From Candidatus Reconcilbacillus cellulovorans (GTDB taxonomy: Bacteria; Bacillota; Bacilli; Paenibacillales; Reconciliibacillaceae): 64,000 nucleotides of DNA. Under the pieces are notes generated by a model. It was not told the origin of the DNA, did not search any database, and was given only the letters and a program-made list of their open reading frames with translations. Shown one piece after another: positions 38,729 to 48,360 of this stretch. The translations under genes and the position numbers were made by a program. Each line of letters begins with the position of its first letter. Position 1 is the first letter of the stretch. The stretch lies in NCBI GenBank assembly GCA_002507565.1, contig MOXJ01000011.1, positions 1 through 64,000 of the forward strand, read 5' to 3'.

Positions 38729-38935
38729 CGTTCGCTCCCCTTTCCATGCGTCATGGTAATCGGTTTCACGGTTGAGTATCGCACGGCGGACACCAGCGAG
38801 AAAATGCCATACTTTTTGGACGGATGTCGTTTTTTTGCGAAGTTGCCGCCGGGGGCGTGCGACACCCTTGACAGCGGTTTCACCGGTCGGTACGCTGGTT
38901 AACGCCGGACGCGAAAAGGGGGTTGCCGGTCGACC

Positions 38936-40702
38936 ATGCTGCGCAGGACGCCGCTGTTCGTCCAGATGATCGCGGGATTCTCGTTCATCCTGCTGGCCGT
39001 CGTCGCCGCCGCCGTCTATTCGTCGTACCAGACGTCCTCTTATCTACTTTTGGAAAACGCCGGCCGCTACCTGAACGAGTCCGTCCGGCAAATCATGGGC
39101 AAACTCGACGTCCTATTCACCGAATACGACCATTTCACGCAAATGGTCGCCTTTAACCCGACGCTTCAGCAATATTTGTCCGAAGTCGCATTCGGGCGGA
39201 ACACCGACAAAAGCGCTTACGAAATCACGCGGTTTCTCGCCGACCAGAACCGATACCTCGGCATGCGCGCGATGAACATCCTTCACCTGACGGACGTCCG
39301 CGGCGGATTTTACTCTCCGTCCGTTACCGCATCGCTTCTATGGAAACGGGAAGCCGACATGGCCGGGCAAGCCTGGTATCCGCTCGTCGAACAGGGGCGC
39401 GGCCGGATGCTTTGGTTTTCGGATGCAATCTGGAACGGCGGCCACGCCCAGGCGGTAATCGGTGCTCGCCGAATCAACGACTTGCAGACGCTCGATAAAC
39501 GCGGCCTGCTGATCGTCGCGTTTCCCGTCACCCAGCTCGAGTCGGCCGTCGGACCGGTCCGGCTCGGCAATGCCGCGGACGTTCAGATCATCGACCGGTT
39601 CGGCCGCGTCGTCTACTCCACGCGTCCCGAGGAGATCGGCCGGAAAGCCGACGCCGGGCTTACCGCCGAACTCGCACGCCGACCGAACCGGCCGGTGAAA
39701 TGGACGGACGGCGGCGAGACGATCTTCGTGTTTCAAGCGCAGTCCGAATACAGCGGTTGGCGCGTGCTGGCGTTCATCCGCCCGAACGTCGCCTTCCGCG
39801 ACCTCGACCGAATCGGGCGAAACGCCGTGACGACCGTCCTGAGCGGATGGGCGGCCGCGTTCGGACTGTCCGTCTTTTTCGCCTGGACGCTCGTGCGGCC
39901 GATCCGCGACATGGCCAAGCGGCTGCGACGGATCAACCGAGGATCGCTCGAACCGCTGCCCGACCGGGCGAACAGTTTGGAAATTTCCGTGCTAAAAGAA
40001 AGTTTCAACCGTATGATTCGCGATCTGGACGAGACCATCCGGGATCTCGCCCGCAAACAATTGTCGGAAAAACAGGCACAACTGGCGGCGCTCAAGGCGC
40101 AATTCCGCCCCCATTTCCTGTACAACTCTCTGAATTCGATCTATTGGTCCCTGCTCGACGCCGGCCACACGAAACAGGCGGAGATGGTGCTGGCGCTCAG
40201 CGAACTGATGCGGTACAGCATTCAGCCGGGGTCGGAATGGGTGACCGTCGCCGAAGACGTCGAACAGCTGCGCCGGTTTCTGCTCATCGCCAAACTGCGC
40301 TACGGCGAAAGGCTGCAGGCGGACGTCGAGGTCGACCCCGACGCGCTCAGGCTGAAAATGATGAAACTTTTGCTCCAGCCGCTGGTGGAAAACGCCATCA
40401 CCCACGGCCTGGAACCGAAAAAAGGCCCGTGGCGCCTGCGTGTCCGCATCCGGCTCGTCGACGCATCGCTTCACTTCGTCGTGGAAGACAACGGCGTCGG
40501 CATGCCGGAAGCGGTTCGACAGCGCGTGCTGACGGACGCTTCCGGCGCCGGCGACCGCCCTTTTCATACGGGCATCGGACTCGCCAATCTGCGCGAACGC
40601 ATCAAGCTGCTTTACGGCTTGCCCGACGCCCTGCGCCTCGACGAAAGCGAATGGGGCGGACTGAAAGTCGAAGTGACGCTGCCCGCGGACATCAGGGGGT
40701 GA
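38936..40702 (+). CDS. Sensor histidine kinase of the glucan locus
   Basis: 588 residues: membrane helix at about 9-30, extracytoplasmic Cache-like region at about 35-290, second helix at about 300-320, HAMP (RPIRDMAKRLRRINRGS), His_kinase box QFRPHFLYNSLNSIYWSL (His at about 402), and HATPase with VENAITHGLEP and VEDNGVGMP. Cotranscribed with a binding protein (5-base gap) and an AraC-type regulator. Divergent from the SLH-GH16 gene; the 207-base region 38729-38935 shows no gene. Confidence 0.92.
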   Translation: MLRRTPLFVQMIAGFSFILLAVVAAAVYSSYQTSSYLLLENAGRYLNESVRQIMGKLDVLFTEYDHFTQMVAFNPTLQQYLSEVAFGRNTDKSAYEITRFLADQNRYLGMRAMNILHLTDVRGGFYSPSVTASLLWKREADMAGQAWYPLVEQGRGRMLWFSDAIWNGGHAQAVIGARRINDLQTLDKRGLLIVAFPVTQLESAVGPVRLGNAADVQIIDRFGRVVYSTRPEEIGRKADAGLTAELARRPNRPVKWTDGGETIFVFQAQSEYSGWRVLAFIRPNVAFRDLDRIGRNAVTTVLSGWAAAFGLSVFFAWTLVRPIRDMAKRLRRINRGSLEPLPDRANSLEISVLKESFNRMIRDLDETIRDLARKQLSEKQAQLAALKAQFRPHFLYNSLNSIYWSLLDAGHTKQAEMVLALSELMRYSIQPGSEWVTVAEDVEQLRRFLLIAKLRYGERLQADVEVDPDALRLKMMKLLLQPLVENAITHGLEPKKGPWRLRVRIRLVDASLHFVVEDNGVGMPEAVRQRVLTDASGAGDRPFHTGIGLANLRERIKLLYGLPDALRLDESEWGGLKVEVTLPADIRG

Positions 40703-40707
40703 CGGCG

Positions 40708-42072
40708 ATGAAACGGTTGGTCCGAATCCGGCGCGCGTTAGCCGTCCTGTCGATCGTCTCGTTCGTCGCCGCGTCCTCAGCCGGATGCGCGTCCGTCGCC
40801 GATTCAATCGATCCCGACCGCCTGAGCGTTCCGGCGGAACAAAACCGGCCCATCCGCCTGACCGTCTGGCTGTACGAGCGGACCGGGCTCGAACCGTTTC
40901 TGGAGCGGTACGCCCGGGAACATCCCGACGTCCGGATCGAATGGTTCGTTTCCCAGTTTGAAGACGTGCACAACCATCTGCAAACCGCTTTTGCGGCGGG
41001 ATCGGGCGCTCCCGACGTCTGCCTGATCGAAGTCAGCTTCATCGAACGGTTCAAACGATTTCCTGATTACTTTTACAACCTCGCGGACTTCGGCGCTGCG
41101 TCGCTTCGCGACGACTACCTCGACTGGAAGTGGCGTCAGGCGACGAGCGCCGACGGCGGGTTCGTGTTCGGTTTGCCGACCGACATCGGCCCGATGGCCA
41201 TGCTGTATCGCCCGGAACGGTTCGAGCGGGCGGGATTGCCGGCGGACCGCGAATCGGTCGCCCGGATGATACGGACGTGGGACGATTTTTTGCGCGTCGG
41301 CGAACAGATCCGGAAACAAACCGGCAAGCCCGTCATTTCGAACATTCACGAACTTTACCAGGCGATCCTCGGACAGTCGCAGCGGCAATACTTCGATCCC
41401 GCCACGGGAGAACTGATCATGGCGTCCAACCCGGAAGTGCGTCGCGCATGGGATTACGCCGTCCGCGCCTATCGGCTCGGATTGTCGGCAGGCTTGCAGA
41501 CGTGGCAGCCGGAATGGGCCGAGGCGCTGGCCGACGGAGGATTCGCCGTGCTGCTTTCGCCGTCCTGGATGCTGAATTACGTCAAAACGAACGCACCTGA
41601 AGCCGAAGGCGACTGGGACGTCGCGGCGATGCCCGGCGGCGGCGGCAACCGCGGCGGTTCGTTTCTGACGATCCCGAAAGAAAGCGGGCACCCGAAAGAA
41701 GCCTACGACCTCGTCCGCTGGCTGACGTCGCCGGAAATTCAGCTGGAACTGTACCGCCGCGAAAACAATTTCCCGTCCGCGCGCGTCGTCTTCGACGACC
41801 CGATCGTCCGCGACAAACGCGATCCTTTTTTCCGCAACGCTCCGGTCGGCCGGCTGTTCGCAGACTCCGCCCGGCGATTGAAACCCGCCTACGAAGGGCC
41901 GTATCAGTTCGTCGTCGTGACGGCCGTCGAATCGGTGCTCTACAAAGTCGAACGCGGGGAGCTGGCGCCGGAACAGGCGTGGAACGAGGCGGTCTCACTC
42001 GTGCGGAAGCAACTGTCCGCCGTCGGCGCCAGCGCTTTCATCCGGGAAGAAGGGAGGAACAACCCGCCGTGA
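40708..42072 (+). CDS. Solute-binding protein within the kinase-regulator operon
   Basis: 454-residue extracellular sugar-binding protein, signal peptide with possible lipobox SAGC at about residue 27. It is a clear relative of the transport binding protein at 43415: both have F(V/I)FG(L/I)PTDIGPMAM, GSFLTIPKES and a similar C-terminal half. It lies between the kinase and the response regulator, with a 4-base GTGA overlap into the latter, so it may present the sugar to the kinase rather than (or as well as) the permeases. GH16 products such as laminari-oligosaccharides are the likely ligand, by context. Confidence 0.88.
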   Translation: MKRLVRIRRALAVLSIVSFVAASSAGCASVADSIDPDRLSVPAEQNRPIRLTVWLYERTGLEPFLERYAREHPDVRIEWFVSQFEDVHNHLQTAFAAGSGAPDVCLIEVSFIERFKRFPDYFYNLADFGAASLRDDYLDWKWRQATSADGGFVFGLPTDIGPMAMLYRPERFERAGLPADRESVARMIRTWDDFLRVGEQIRKQTGKPVISNIHELYQAILGQSQRQYFDPATGELIMASNPEVRRAWDYAVRAYRLGLSAGLQTWQPEWAEALADGGFAVLLSPSWMLNYVKTNAPEAEGDWDVAAMPGGGGNRGGSFLTIPKESGHPKEAYDLVRWLTSPEIQLELYRRENNFPSARVVFDDPIVRDKRDPFFRNAPVGRLFADSARRLKPAYEGPYQFVVVTAVESVLYKVERGELAPEQAWNEAVSLVRKQLSAVGASAFIREEGRNNPP

Positions 42073-43289
42073 ACATTTTGCTGGTGGACGACGAGCCGCC
42101 GGTGCGCCGGTCGATGGCGCGGGCGATCGCGCGTGCGTTCGGCGACCGGCATCGGGTGGACGAGGCCGAAGACGGCGAAGAAGCACTGGACATGCTGGAA
42201 AGACAGCCGTACGATCTCGTCGTGACCGACATCCGCATGCCGGCCGTCGACGGCATGGCGCTGTCCAGAGCGATCGCCGAGCGGTATCCCGACACGATCG
42301 TCGTGCTGCTGACGGGCTACGCCGACTTCCAATACGCCCGCGAGGCAATCCGGCTGCATGTCTACGATTATCTGCTCAAACCGGTATCCGTCGACGTCCT
42401 CTGCGAACTCGTGCAAAAAATCGAGCGGGAAACGGCCGAACGCCGCCGCCGGACCGAAATCGAGCGACTGCGGCTGAATGACCTGCTGGAAAAACGGGTG
42501 CGCGACCTGTTCTACGAGCTGCCGGTTCCTTATTGTGACACCGCCCTCTTTCCACCGTTTAAAACTATCGCTGTGCTGGCGTTCGCCTTGCCGGCCGACG
42601 CCCGGGAAGACGGGTTCGTCCGGTTCGCCGCCCGCAACATCGTCGCCGATGTTCTGTCCGCCTGGGGAACGCCCGTCGTCGTCGCGGAAGATCTGCAGCT
42701 GATCGCCGTGCTGTTCATTTCCAACGCAACCGTCCCTCCGCCGGAGCAAATGGCGGCCGAAGCCGCCCGCGCGCTGAAAGCGTACCAATGCATCGACGCC
42801 GGGGCGACCGCCGGCTTAACGGTCGCGCGGCTCGAAGACGTCTGCGAAGCCGTCCGCCGCTGTCTCGAACAGCTTGGCGACCGGCATGACCCACCGGAGG
42901 CCGCGCTGCCCGACGACGCCGTCCACCGGCTAGTTCGGCAAGCCCAGGCGATCATCCGCGCCGAATACGCCTCCGACCTGACCCTGGCGCAGCTGGCCGA
43001 GCGGCTCTACGTTCATCCGAACTATCTCAGCACGCTGTTTCGGCGCGAAACCGGCGTGACGTTCAGCCAATATCTTACGCAAGTACGCATCGAAAATGCG
43101 AAAAAACTGCTTCGCGAAACCGAGCTGAAAATTTATCAGATTTGCGACCGCGTCGGTTACACCGACCAGGCGCATTTCAGCCGCGTCTTCAAAGCGATGA
43201 CCGGCCTCACCCCGTATGAATACCGTGAGCAGAACGCTTCATTCAGCATCGAGCGCGGCGACATATCTGATCCCGCGGCCGACTCCTGA
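42069..43289 (+). CDS. AraC-type response regulator of the glucan locus
   Basis: 406 residues: receiver domain with Asp in LVVTDIRMPAVDGMAL (about residue 54) and Lys in LLKPVSVDV (about 104); linker; AraC/XylS DNA-binding domain at about 300-400 (LAERLYVHPNYLSTLFRRETG; ICDRVGYTDQAHFSRVFKAMTG). GTG start at 42069 overlaps the binding-protein stop. Likely binds the 26-base boxes upstream of the importer operon (43296) and the secreted glucanase (48335), but that link is inferred. Confidence 0.92.
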   Translation: MNILLVDDEPPVRRSMARAIARAFGDRHRVDEAEDGEEALDMLERQPYDLVVTDIRMPAVDGMALSRAIAERYPDTIVVLLTGYADFQYAREAIRLHVYDYLLKPVSVDVLCELVQKIERETAERRRRTEIERLRLNDLLEKRVRDLFYELPVPYCDTALFPPFKTIAVLAFALPADAREDGFVRFAARNIVADVLSAWGTPVVVAEDLQLIAVLFISNATVPPPEQMAAEAARALKAYQCIDAGATAGLTVARLEDVCEAVRRCLEQLGDRHDPPEAALPDDAVHRLVRQAQAIIRAEYASDLTLAQLAERLYVHPNYLSTLFRRETGVTFSQYLTQVRIENAKKLLRETELKIYQICDRVGYTDQAHFSRVFKAMTGLTPYEYREQNASFSIERGDISDPAADS

Positions 43290-43295
43290 AATTGA

Positions 43296-43321
43296 GTCAA
43301 AAAATGCGAAACCCGCCTCAT
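43296..43321 (+). promoter_or_regulatory. Putative activator box upstream of the importer operon
   Basis: 26-base element sharing 19 positions with one at 48335-48360, including GTCAAAA, AT, GAAA and CTCAT blocks at the same spacing. It ends 22 bases before a candidate -10 TAGACT (43344-43349), and no -35 is seen, the pattern expected for an AraC-type activated promoter. It begins seven bases after the regulator's stop codon. Confidence 0.6.
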
Positions 43322-43414
43322 TTCGCCGTTTTCCCGAAACCGCTAGACTAAAAAGGCAGACGCCCTTCCGGAAGGGGCTGCCCAAAATCACGAAAGGCAA
43401 AGGGGATCGACGAC

Positions 43415-44737
43415 ATGAGGCGTTTGCTTTTGTCCGCACTGGCGCTTTCAGCCGCGCTCGGCATCGCCGCCTGTGGTTCCGGCGCCAAGACGCCGTCCGG
43501 CGACACCGGGGGGACCACGAAAGAAGCTCCCGCCGCCGCGTCGCCGGGCGCCGACAAACAGCAGACCGTCAACCTGACGATGTGGCTGTTTACGGGTACC
43601 GGTCTTGAGGATTTCGTCAAGCAATACGAGAAAGATCACCCGAACATCCGCGTCAAAATCCAGCAGCAGGAATACGGCGACCACCACAACAGCCTGGTGA
43701 CGGCGTTGGCCGCCGGCAGCGGCGCGCCGGACATCGCGCTCGTCGAAATCGGCTACATCGACCGGTTCAAGGCCGACCCGAGCAAATTCTACAACCTGGC
43801 CGAACTCGGCGCCGACAAAATCATGGACCGTTACCTGGAGTGGAAACGAGTGCAAGCGTCTAGCGCCGACGGCAAATTCATTTTCGGCATCCCGACCGAC
43901 ATCGGCCCGATGGCGATGATGTACCGGCTCGACATTTTCGAACAGGCCGGACTGCCGACGAACCGCGACGAAGTGACGCGCCTGATCGACTCGTGGGAGA
44001 AATTCATTGAAGTCGGCAAGACGATCAAGGCGAAAACCGGCAAGCCGATGATCGACGCCGCCAACTCGGCCTACGACGTCATCAAGGGCCAGCTGACCGA
44101 ACATTATTTCGACAAAAACGGCAACCTGATCGTCGAGACGAACCCGGGCATCCGCCGCGCCTACGATCTCGCCGTCAAAATGGCGCAGGAAGGCCTGACG
44201 GCCAAAATCGCGCAATGGTCACCGGAATGGAGCGCCGGCATGAACAAAGGCGACTTCGCCGTCCAGCTCGCGCCGGCCTGGATGATGAGCTTCATGCAGA
44301 CGAACGCGCCGGACTCCAAGGGCAAATGGGACGTCGCGCTCATGCCGGAAGGCTCCGGCAACTGGGGCGGCTCGTTCCTGACGATCCCGAAAGAAAGCAA
44401 ACACCCGAAAGAAGCGTTCGAACTCATCTCCTGGCTGCTCGCGCCGGAACAGCAACTGGCGCTCTTTAAGAAAAACGGCAACTTCCCGTCCACGCCGAGC
44501 GTCTACGACGATCCGGCGATCAAAGATTTCAAAAACCCGTTCTTCAACAACGCGCCGGTCGGCCAAATCTACTCCGAGGCGGCGAAAAAAGTCGTGCCGG
44601 TCTATTACGGCCCCGACTACATCACCGTCGACACGCCGATCAAAAACGCGATCACGGCCGTCGAGCGCAACAACCGCAATCCGGATGAAGAATGGAAGAA
44701 AGCGATCGAGGAAATCAAGCGCGCTTTGAAGAAATAA
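43415..44737 (+). CDS. Sugar-binding lipoprotein of the glucan importer
   Basis: 440-residue CUT1-type binding lipoprotein. Signal peptide with lipobox LGIAAC (Cys at about residue 20), Thr/Pro/Ala-rich tether, mature domain from about residue 50 (VNLTMWLFTGTGLEDFVKQYEKDHP). Contains FGIPTDIGPMAMMYR and GGSFLTIPKESKHPKEAF, shared with the paralogue at 40708. First gene of an operon with two permeases and a chemoreceptor; codon use is more biased than its neighbours', as expected of an abundant protein. Confidence 0.92.
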   Translation: MRRLLLSALALSAALGIAACGSGAKTPSGDTGGTTKEAPAAASPGADKQQTVNLTMWLFTGTGLEDFVKQYEKDHPNIRVKIQQQEYGDHHNSLVTALAAGSGAPDIALVEIGYIDRFKADPSKFYNLAELGADKIMDRYLEWKRVQASSADGKFIFGIPTDIGPMAMMYRLDIFEQAGLPTNRDEVTRLIDSWEKFIEVGKTIKAKTGKPMIDAANSAYDVIKGQLTEHYFDKNGNLIVETNPGIRRAYDLAVKMAQEGLTAKIAQWSPEWSAGMNKGDFAVQLAPAWMMSFMQTNAPDSKGKWDVALMPEGSGNWGGSFLTIPKESKHPKEAFELISWLLAPEQQLALFKKNGNFPSTPSVYDDPAIKDFKNPFFNNAPVGQIYSEAAKKVVPVYYGPDYITVDTPIKNAITAVERNNRNPDEEWKKAIEEIKRALKK

Positions 44738-44760
44738 CCGAAAACCTATTTTGCGGTCGG

Positions 44761-44797
44761 AAGCGAAAACCGGCGCCGCGCGCGTCGGTTTTCGCTT
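44761..44797 (+). terminator. Intra-operon stem-loop after the binding protein
   Basis: 12-base perfect stem AAGCGAAAACCG / CGGTTTTCGCTT with a 13-base GC-rich loop, 23 bases after the stop codon and before the first permease. No T-run follows, so it more likely stabilises or trims the upstream mRNA, giving more binding protein than permease. Confidence 0.55.
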
Positions 44798-44828
44798 GCC
44801 CGCGCCGCGCGCGAGGTGATCCCGCTCC

Positions 44829-45749
44829 ATGCAATCCGCCCGCATCCGGCGGCGCTGGTGGCAAACCCAGACGTTCCGGGACCACGTCTCCGGGTACTTG
44901 TACGTGGCGCCGTTTGTCGCCGTGTTTCTGGCGTTTCAGCTGTTTCCGATTCTTTATACCTTTTATGTATCGCTTTTTTCGTGGAAGGCGATCGGCGGAC
45001 GCGAGTTTCTCGGCTTCCGCAATTACGTCTGGCTGTTCGCCGACGACCCGAAATTTTGGCGGTCGGTCATGAACACGTTCACGATCTGGTTTTTGTCGAC
45101 CGCGCCGCAGCTTTCCCTCGCGCTCGTCCTGGCCAAGGCGCTCGACCGGAACATCCGCGGTTTGGCCGTTTTCCGGCTCGGCGCGTTCATGCCGAACATC
45201 ACGTCGCTCGCCGCGATCGCGATTATTTTCAGCGGTATCTTTTCCCGCGACTACGGCATCGTCAACTGGGTGCTGTCCTGGTTCGGCGCAGACAAAATCG
45301 ACTGGGTGGCCGGCTACTGGACCGCACAGATCGCCGTCGCGACGATGGTGAATTGGCGATGGACGGGATATAACGCGATCATCTATCTGGCCGCCCTGCA
45401 GACGGTGCCGCGCGAGCTGCATGAGGCGGCGATTCTCGACGGCGCTTCGGCCGTCCGGCGGTTCATCGAGATTACAATTCCGATGATCCGTCCGGTCATT
45501 CTGTTTACGGTCATGCTGTCGACGATCGGCGGCATGCAGCTGTTCGTCGAACCGTTCCTGTTCAGCGGCGGCTACGAGGGCGGCGCGCGCAATCAGGTGC
45601 TGACGATGACGCTGTACATGTATGCGACGGGTTTCCGCGACTACAGCTTCGGCTACGCCTCGGCGATCTCATGGGTGACGTTCCTGATCATCGTCCTGTT
45701 CGTCGCCGTCAACTACTCGCTGGCGCGCCGCATCCGCTCGGCCGGCTGA
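44829..45749 (+). CDS. Sugar ABC permease (MalF/UgpA type)
   Basis: 306 residues, six helices (the first at about 25-47). EAA loop: LHEAAILDGASAVRRFIE then IPMIRPVILFTVM. Membrane partner of the permease encoded 32 bases downstream. The ATG at 44829 is preceded by GCGAGGTGAT. No ATPase gene in the operon; a shared MsmX-like ATPase is expected. Confidence 0.92.
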   Translation: MQSARIRRRWWQTQTFRDHVSGYLYVAPFVAVFLAFQLFPILYTFYVSLFSWKAIGGREFLGFRNYVWLFADDPKFWRSVMNTFTIWFLSTAPQLSLALVLAKALDRNIRGLAVFRLGAFMPNITSLAAIAIIFSGIFSRDYGIVNWVLSWFGADKIDWVAGYWTAQIAVATMVNWRWTGYNAIIYLAALQTVPRELHEAAILDGASAVRRFIEITIPMIRPVILFTVMLSTIGGMQLFVEPFLFSGGYEGGARNQVLTMTLYMYATGFRDYSFGYASAISWVTFLIIVLFVAVNYSLARRIRSAG

Positions 45750-45781
45750 CGGCGCCACTCGTTCAAAAGGAGGTCGAACCG

Positions 45782-46618
45782 ATGTCCGCGGTAACGCGCC
45801 GGGCGTTCGGAAACGCCGCGGCTTACCTGTTTCTTTCGCTGACGTTCGTCGTGTCCGTCTTTCCATTTTATTGGATGTTCGTGCTCGCCACGCGCACGAC
45901 CGCCGACACGAACCGGTTCCCGCCGGTCGTCGTGCCCGGCGGCCGGTTCGCCGAAAACGTCGGCCGCGTATTCGAAAACATCGACTTTTTCCGCGCGCTC
46001 GCCAACACCGTCGTCGTCGCGACGGTCGACACGGCGGCGACGCTGTTTTTCTCGTCGCTGGCGGCGTTCGCGCTCGCCTGCCTGCGTTTTCGCGGACGGC
46101 AGGTTATCTTCTGGTTCATCGTCGGCACGATGATGTTGCCGAACGCGCTCGGCGTCGTGCCGCTCTACCTGCTGATGACGAAGCTCGGGTGGGTCAACTC
46201 GCTGAAAGCCGTCATTGTGCCCGGACTCGTCAGCGCGTTCGGCGTTTTCTGGATGAAACAGTACGCCGAACAGGCCGTCCACCCGGAATTGATCGAGTCG
46301 GCACGCATGGACGGATGCGGCAACTTCGCGACGTACGCGCGCATCGTCCTGCCGCTCGTCGCCCCGGGGCTCGCGACGCTCGGCCTTCTGTCGTTCATGT
46401 TCTGCTGGAACGACTTCGTCTGGCCGCTCATCGTGCTCAAGGACGACGCCGTCATCACGATCCAGATCGCGCTGCGCAAGCTGGTATCCGTCTATTATCG
46501 CGACAACGCGATGATCATGGCCGGCACGTTTCTGGCGACACTGCCGCTTCTCGTCGCCTTTCTGCTGTTTAACCGGCACATCGTCGCCGGCGCGACGGAA
46601 GGCGCCGTCAAGGGGTGA
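45782..46618 (+). CDS. Sugar ABC permease (MalG/UgpE type)
   Basis: 278 residues, six helices (the first at about 12-34). EAA loop: LIESARMDGCGNFATYARI then LPLVAPGLATL. Ending RHIVAGATEGAVKG is typical for the group. The start at 45782 has an excellent AAAAGGAGGTCG seven bases upstream. Seven bases separate it from the chemoreceptor gene. Confidence 0.92.
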   Translation: MSAVTRRAFGNAAAYLFLSLTFVVSVFPFYWMFVLATRTTADTNRFPPVVVPGGRFAENVGRVFENIDFFRALANTVVVATVDTAATLFFSSLAAFALACLRFRGRQVIFWFIVGTMMLPNALGVVPLYLLMTKLGWVNSLKAVIVPGLVSAFGVFWMKQYAEQAVHPELIESARMDGCGNFATYARIVLPLVAPGLATLGLLSFMFCWNDFVWPLIVLKDDAVITIQIALRKLVSVYYRDNAMIMAGTFLATLPLLVAFLLFNRHIVAGATEGAVKG

Positions 46619-46624
46619 GGGGCG

Positions 46625-48328
46625 ATGAGCATCCGGGCGCGGCTGTCCGTGCTGCTCGCCGGCATGTCGCTTTCCCTCATCCTGACCGCCGCATCGGCCG
46701 TCGTGTCCCTGAACGACTTAAACGCCCGCATGAACGAAGTGTACGACCGGAAACTCGCGGCGATGGAGCTGAGCCAGCAACTCAAAACAGCGATGGCCGA
46801 CCTGAACCAGTACCTGATCGTCTCGTCGCGGCAGATGAAGGCGGGGCTCACCTACTTCCAAGACGAAATCCGTCAGCGCAAGGAACGCGTCCACACCATT
46901 CTCGGACAAATCGACGCCATGGCGTCCGCCGATCCGCAAACGGCGGAATTCGTCGCCCAAATGAAGGACGGATGGCAAAAGTTTCTTTCCAGTTCTGAAG
47001 AATTGGAAGACGCCATCGTCTCGACCGACTTCAACCGGTTCATCGCCCGTTACCAGACGGCGTTGCGCGAGATCAACCAGGTTCTGGTCAATGCCGATAT
47101 GCTTTACAAGATGAAAAGCGAAGAAGTGTCCGCATCCCGGAACTACATCCGCCAGGCCAAAAACCGCGCCGTCAGGGCGTCCGCCCTCGTTTTTCTCGTC
47201 GCGTGGGCGGCGATCGGCGCGTACGGATTTCTCACCTATCGCAACATTTCCCGCCGTCTGCGGAAACTGGTGCGCGTCAACGCACAGATCGCCACGGGCG
47301 ACCTGCGCGTTCCGCCGATGAAGGAAGGCCGCGACGAAATCGGAACGCTCGCCCAGAGCGCCAACCGGATCGTCCGGAACCTGACCGCCATGATCGCCGA
47401 CACCCAGCAGTCGGTGCTGCGCATGACGGCAAGCGTCGAACAGGTCGGCCGTTCGATCGCCGAAGCGTCGACCGCCGCTCGGACGATCGCCGGCAACGTC
47501 AGAGACATCGCCGTCGGAACGGCCGAACAGGCAAAAGCACTTGAACAGTCGCTGGAAGCCGTCACGCGGCTGGAAGCGTCTGTAACGAACATTTCTGAAA
47601 TCGTCGCCGATCTTCAGAAAAATACGGAATCTTTAAATGAAACCGTAAACCTCGGCGCTTCCGAACTGTCCGCCACCGCCGCCCATATCGACACCGCCGT
47701 CGACGCCCAGCGCGCGGTCGTCGAAGCGTTCGATCGGCTCGGGCGCGAGCTCGGGCAGATCAAACAGTTTTCCGAGCGCATCTCCCGCATCGCCAAAAAC
47801 ACGAACATACTGGCGATCAACGCTTCGATCGAGGCGGCGCGCGCGGGAGCGCACGGAAGGGAGTTCGCCGTCCTGGCCGCCGAGATTCGCCAGCTTTCCA
47901 TGGAAACGACACAGACCGCCAAGGACGTCACCGATCTCGTCGTGCAGAACGAGCAAAAAATCGCGGAAGTCCGGCAACATTTGTCGCAAACGGCCGACAG
48001 CTCGCACCGCAGCCGGCAGGCGTTCCTGTCCGCCTGCGATATTTTCCGGGAAATAAGTCGGTTGTTCCGCGAAACGAACGAAAAACTGAGCGACGTGTTC
48101 GGCCGCATCGACGACATTTTGCGGCAAAGCCGGTCGATCTCCGGCCGCCTGTCGGAGATCAGCTCCGTCTCCGAACAAATCTCGGCGGCCATGCAGGAAA
48201 TCGACGCCTCGGTCGACCGGCAGGCGCAGCACTTTCGGGAAATCGCCGAAGCGGCCGACGTGCAGACCGCCCAGGCCGATCTCGTCCGGCGATGCGTCGC
48301 GCAATTCGCCGTCGGCGACAACATCTGA
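46625..48328 (+). CDS. Methyl-accepting chemotaxis protein in the sugar operon
   Basis: 567 residues: membrane helix at about 7-30, a four-helix-bundle-like extracytoplasmic domain at about 30-180, second helix at about 185-205, HAMP at about 206-260 (RNISRRLRKLVRVNAQIATGD), then a signalling coiled coil with the hairpin ISRIAKNTNILAINASIEAARAG, the CheA/CheW-contact signature. The start lies seven bases after the last permease gene, so receptor and importer are made together; it may report binding-protein occupancy. The hairpin is intact. Confidence 0.92.
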   Translation: MSIRARLSVLLAGMSLSLILTAASAVVSLNDLNARMNEVYDRKLAAMELSQQLKTAMADLNQYLIVSSRQMKAGLTYFQDEIRQRKERVHTILGQIDAMASADPQTAEFVAQMKDGWQKFLSSSEELEDAIVSTDFNRFIARYQTALREINQVLVNADMLYKMKSEEVSASRNYIRQAKNRAVRASALVFLVAWAAIGAYGFLTYRNISRRLRKLVRVNAQIATGDLRVPPMKEGRDEIGTLAQSANRIVRNLTAMIADTQQSVLRMTASVEQVGRSIAEASTAARTIAGNVRDIAVGTAEQAKALEQSLEAVTRLEASVTNISEIVADLQKNTESLNETVNLGASELSATAAHIDTAVDAQRAVVEAFDRLGRELGQIKQFSERISRIAKNTNILAINASIEAARAGAHGREFAVLAAEIRQLSMETTQTAKDVTDLVVQNEQKIAEVRQHLSQTADSSHRSRQAFLSACDIFREISRLFRETNEKLSDVFGRIDDILRQSRSISGRLSEISSVSEQISAAMQEIDASVDRQAQHFREIAEAADVQTAQADLVRRCVAQFAVGDNI

Positions 48329-48334
48329 ACTTTC

Positions 48335-48360
48335 GTCAAAAGATATGAAATCGCTCTCAT
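48335..48360 (+). promoter_or_regulatory. Putative activator box upstream of the secreted glucanase
   Basis: Second copy of the 26-base element (19 of 26 positions shared with 43296-43321). It ends 21 bases before a candidate -10, TATACT (48382-48387), the same geometry as the first copy. The coding start is 66 bases further on. Confidence 0.6.

Noticed and set aside
38805-38821. Third copy of the 26-base activator box upstream of the SLH-GH16 gene (minus strand)
   Set aside because: Only the CAAAA and TATG portion matches, and its distance to any -10 differs; too weak to claim.
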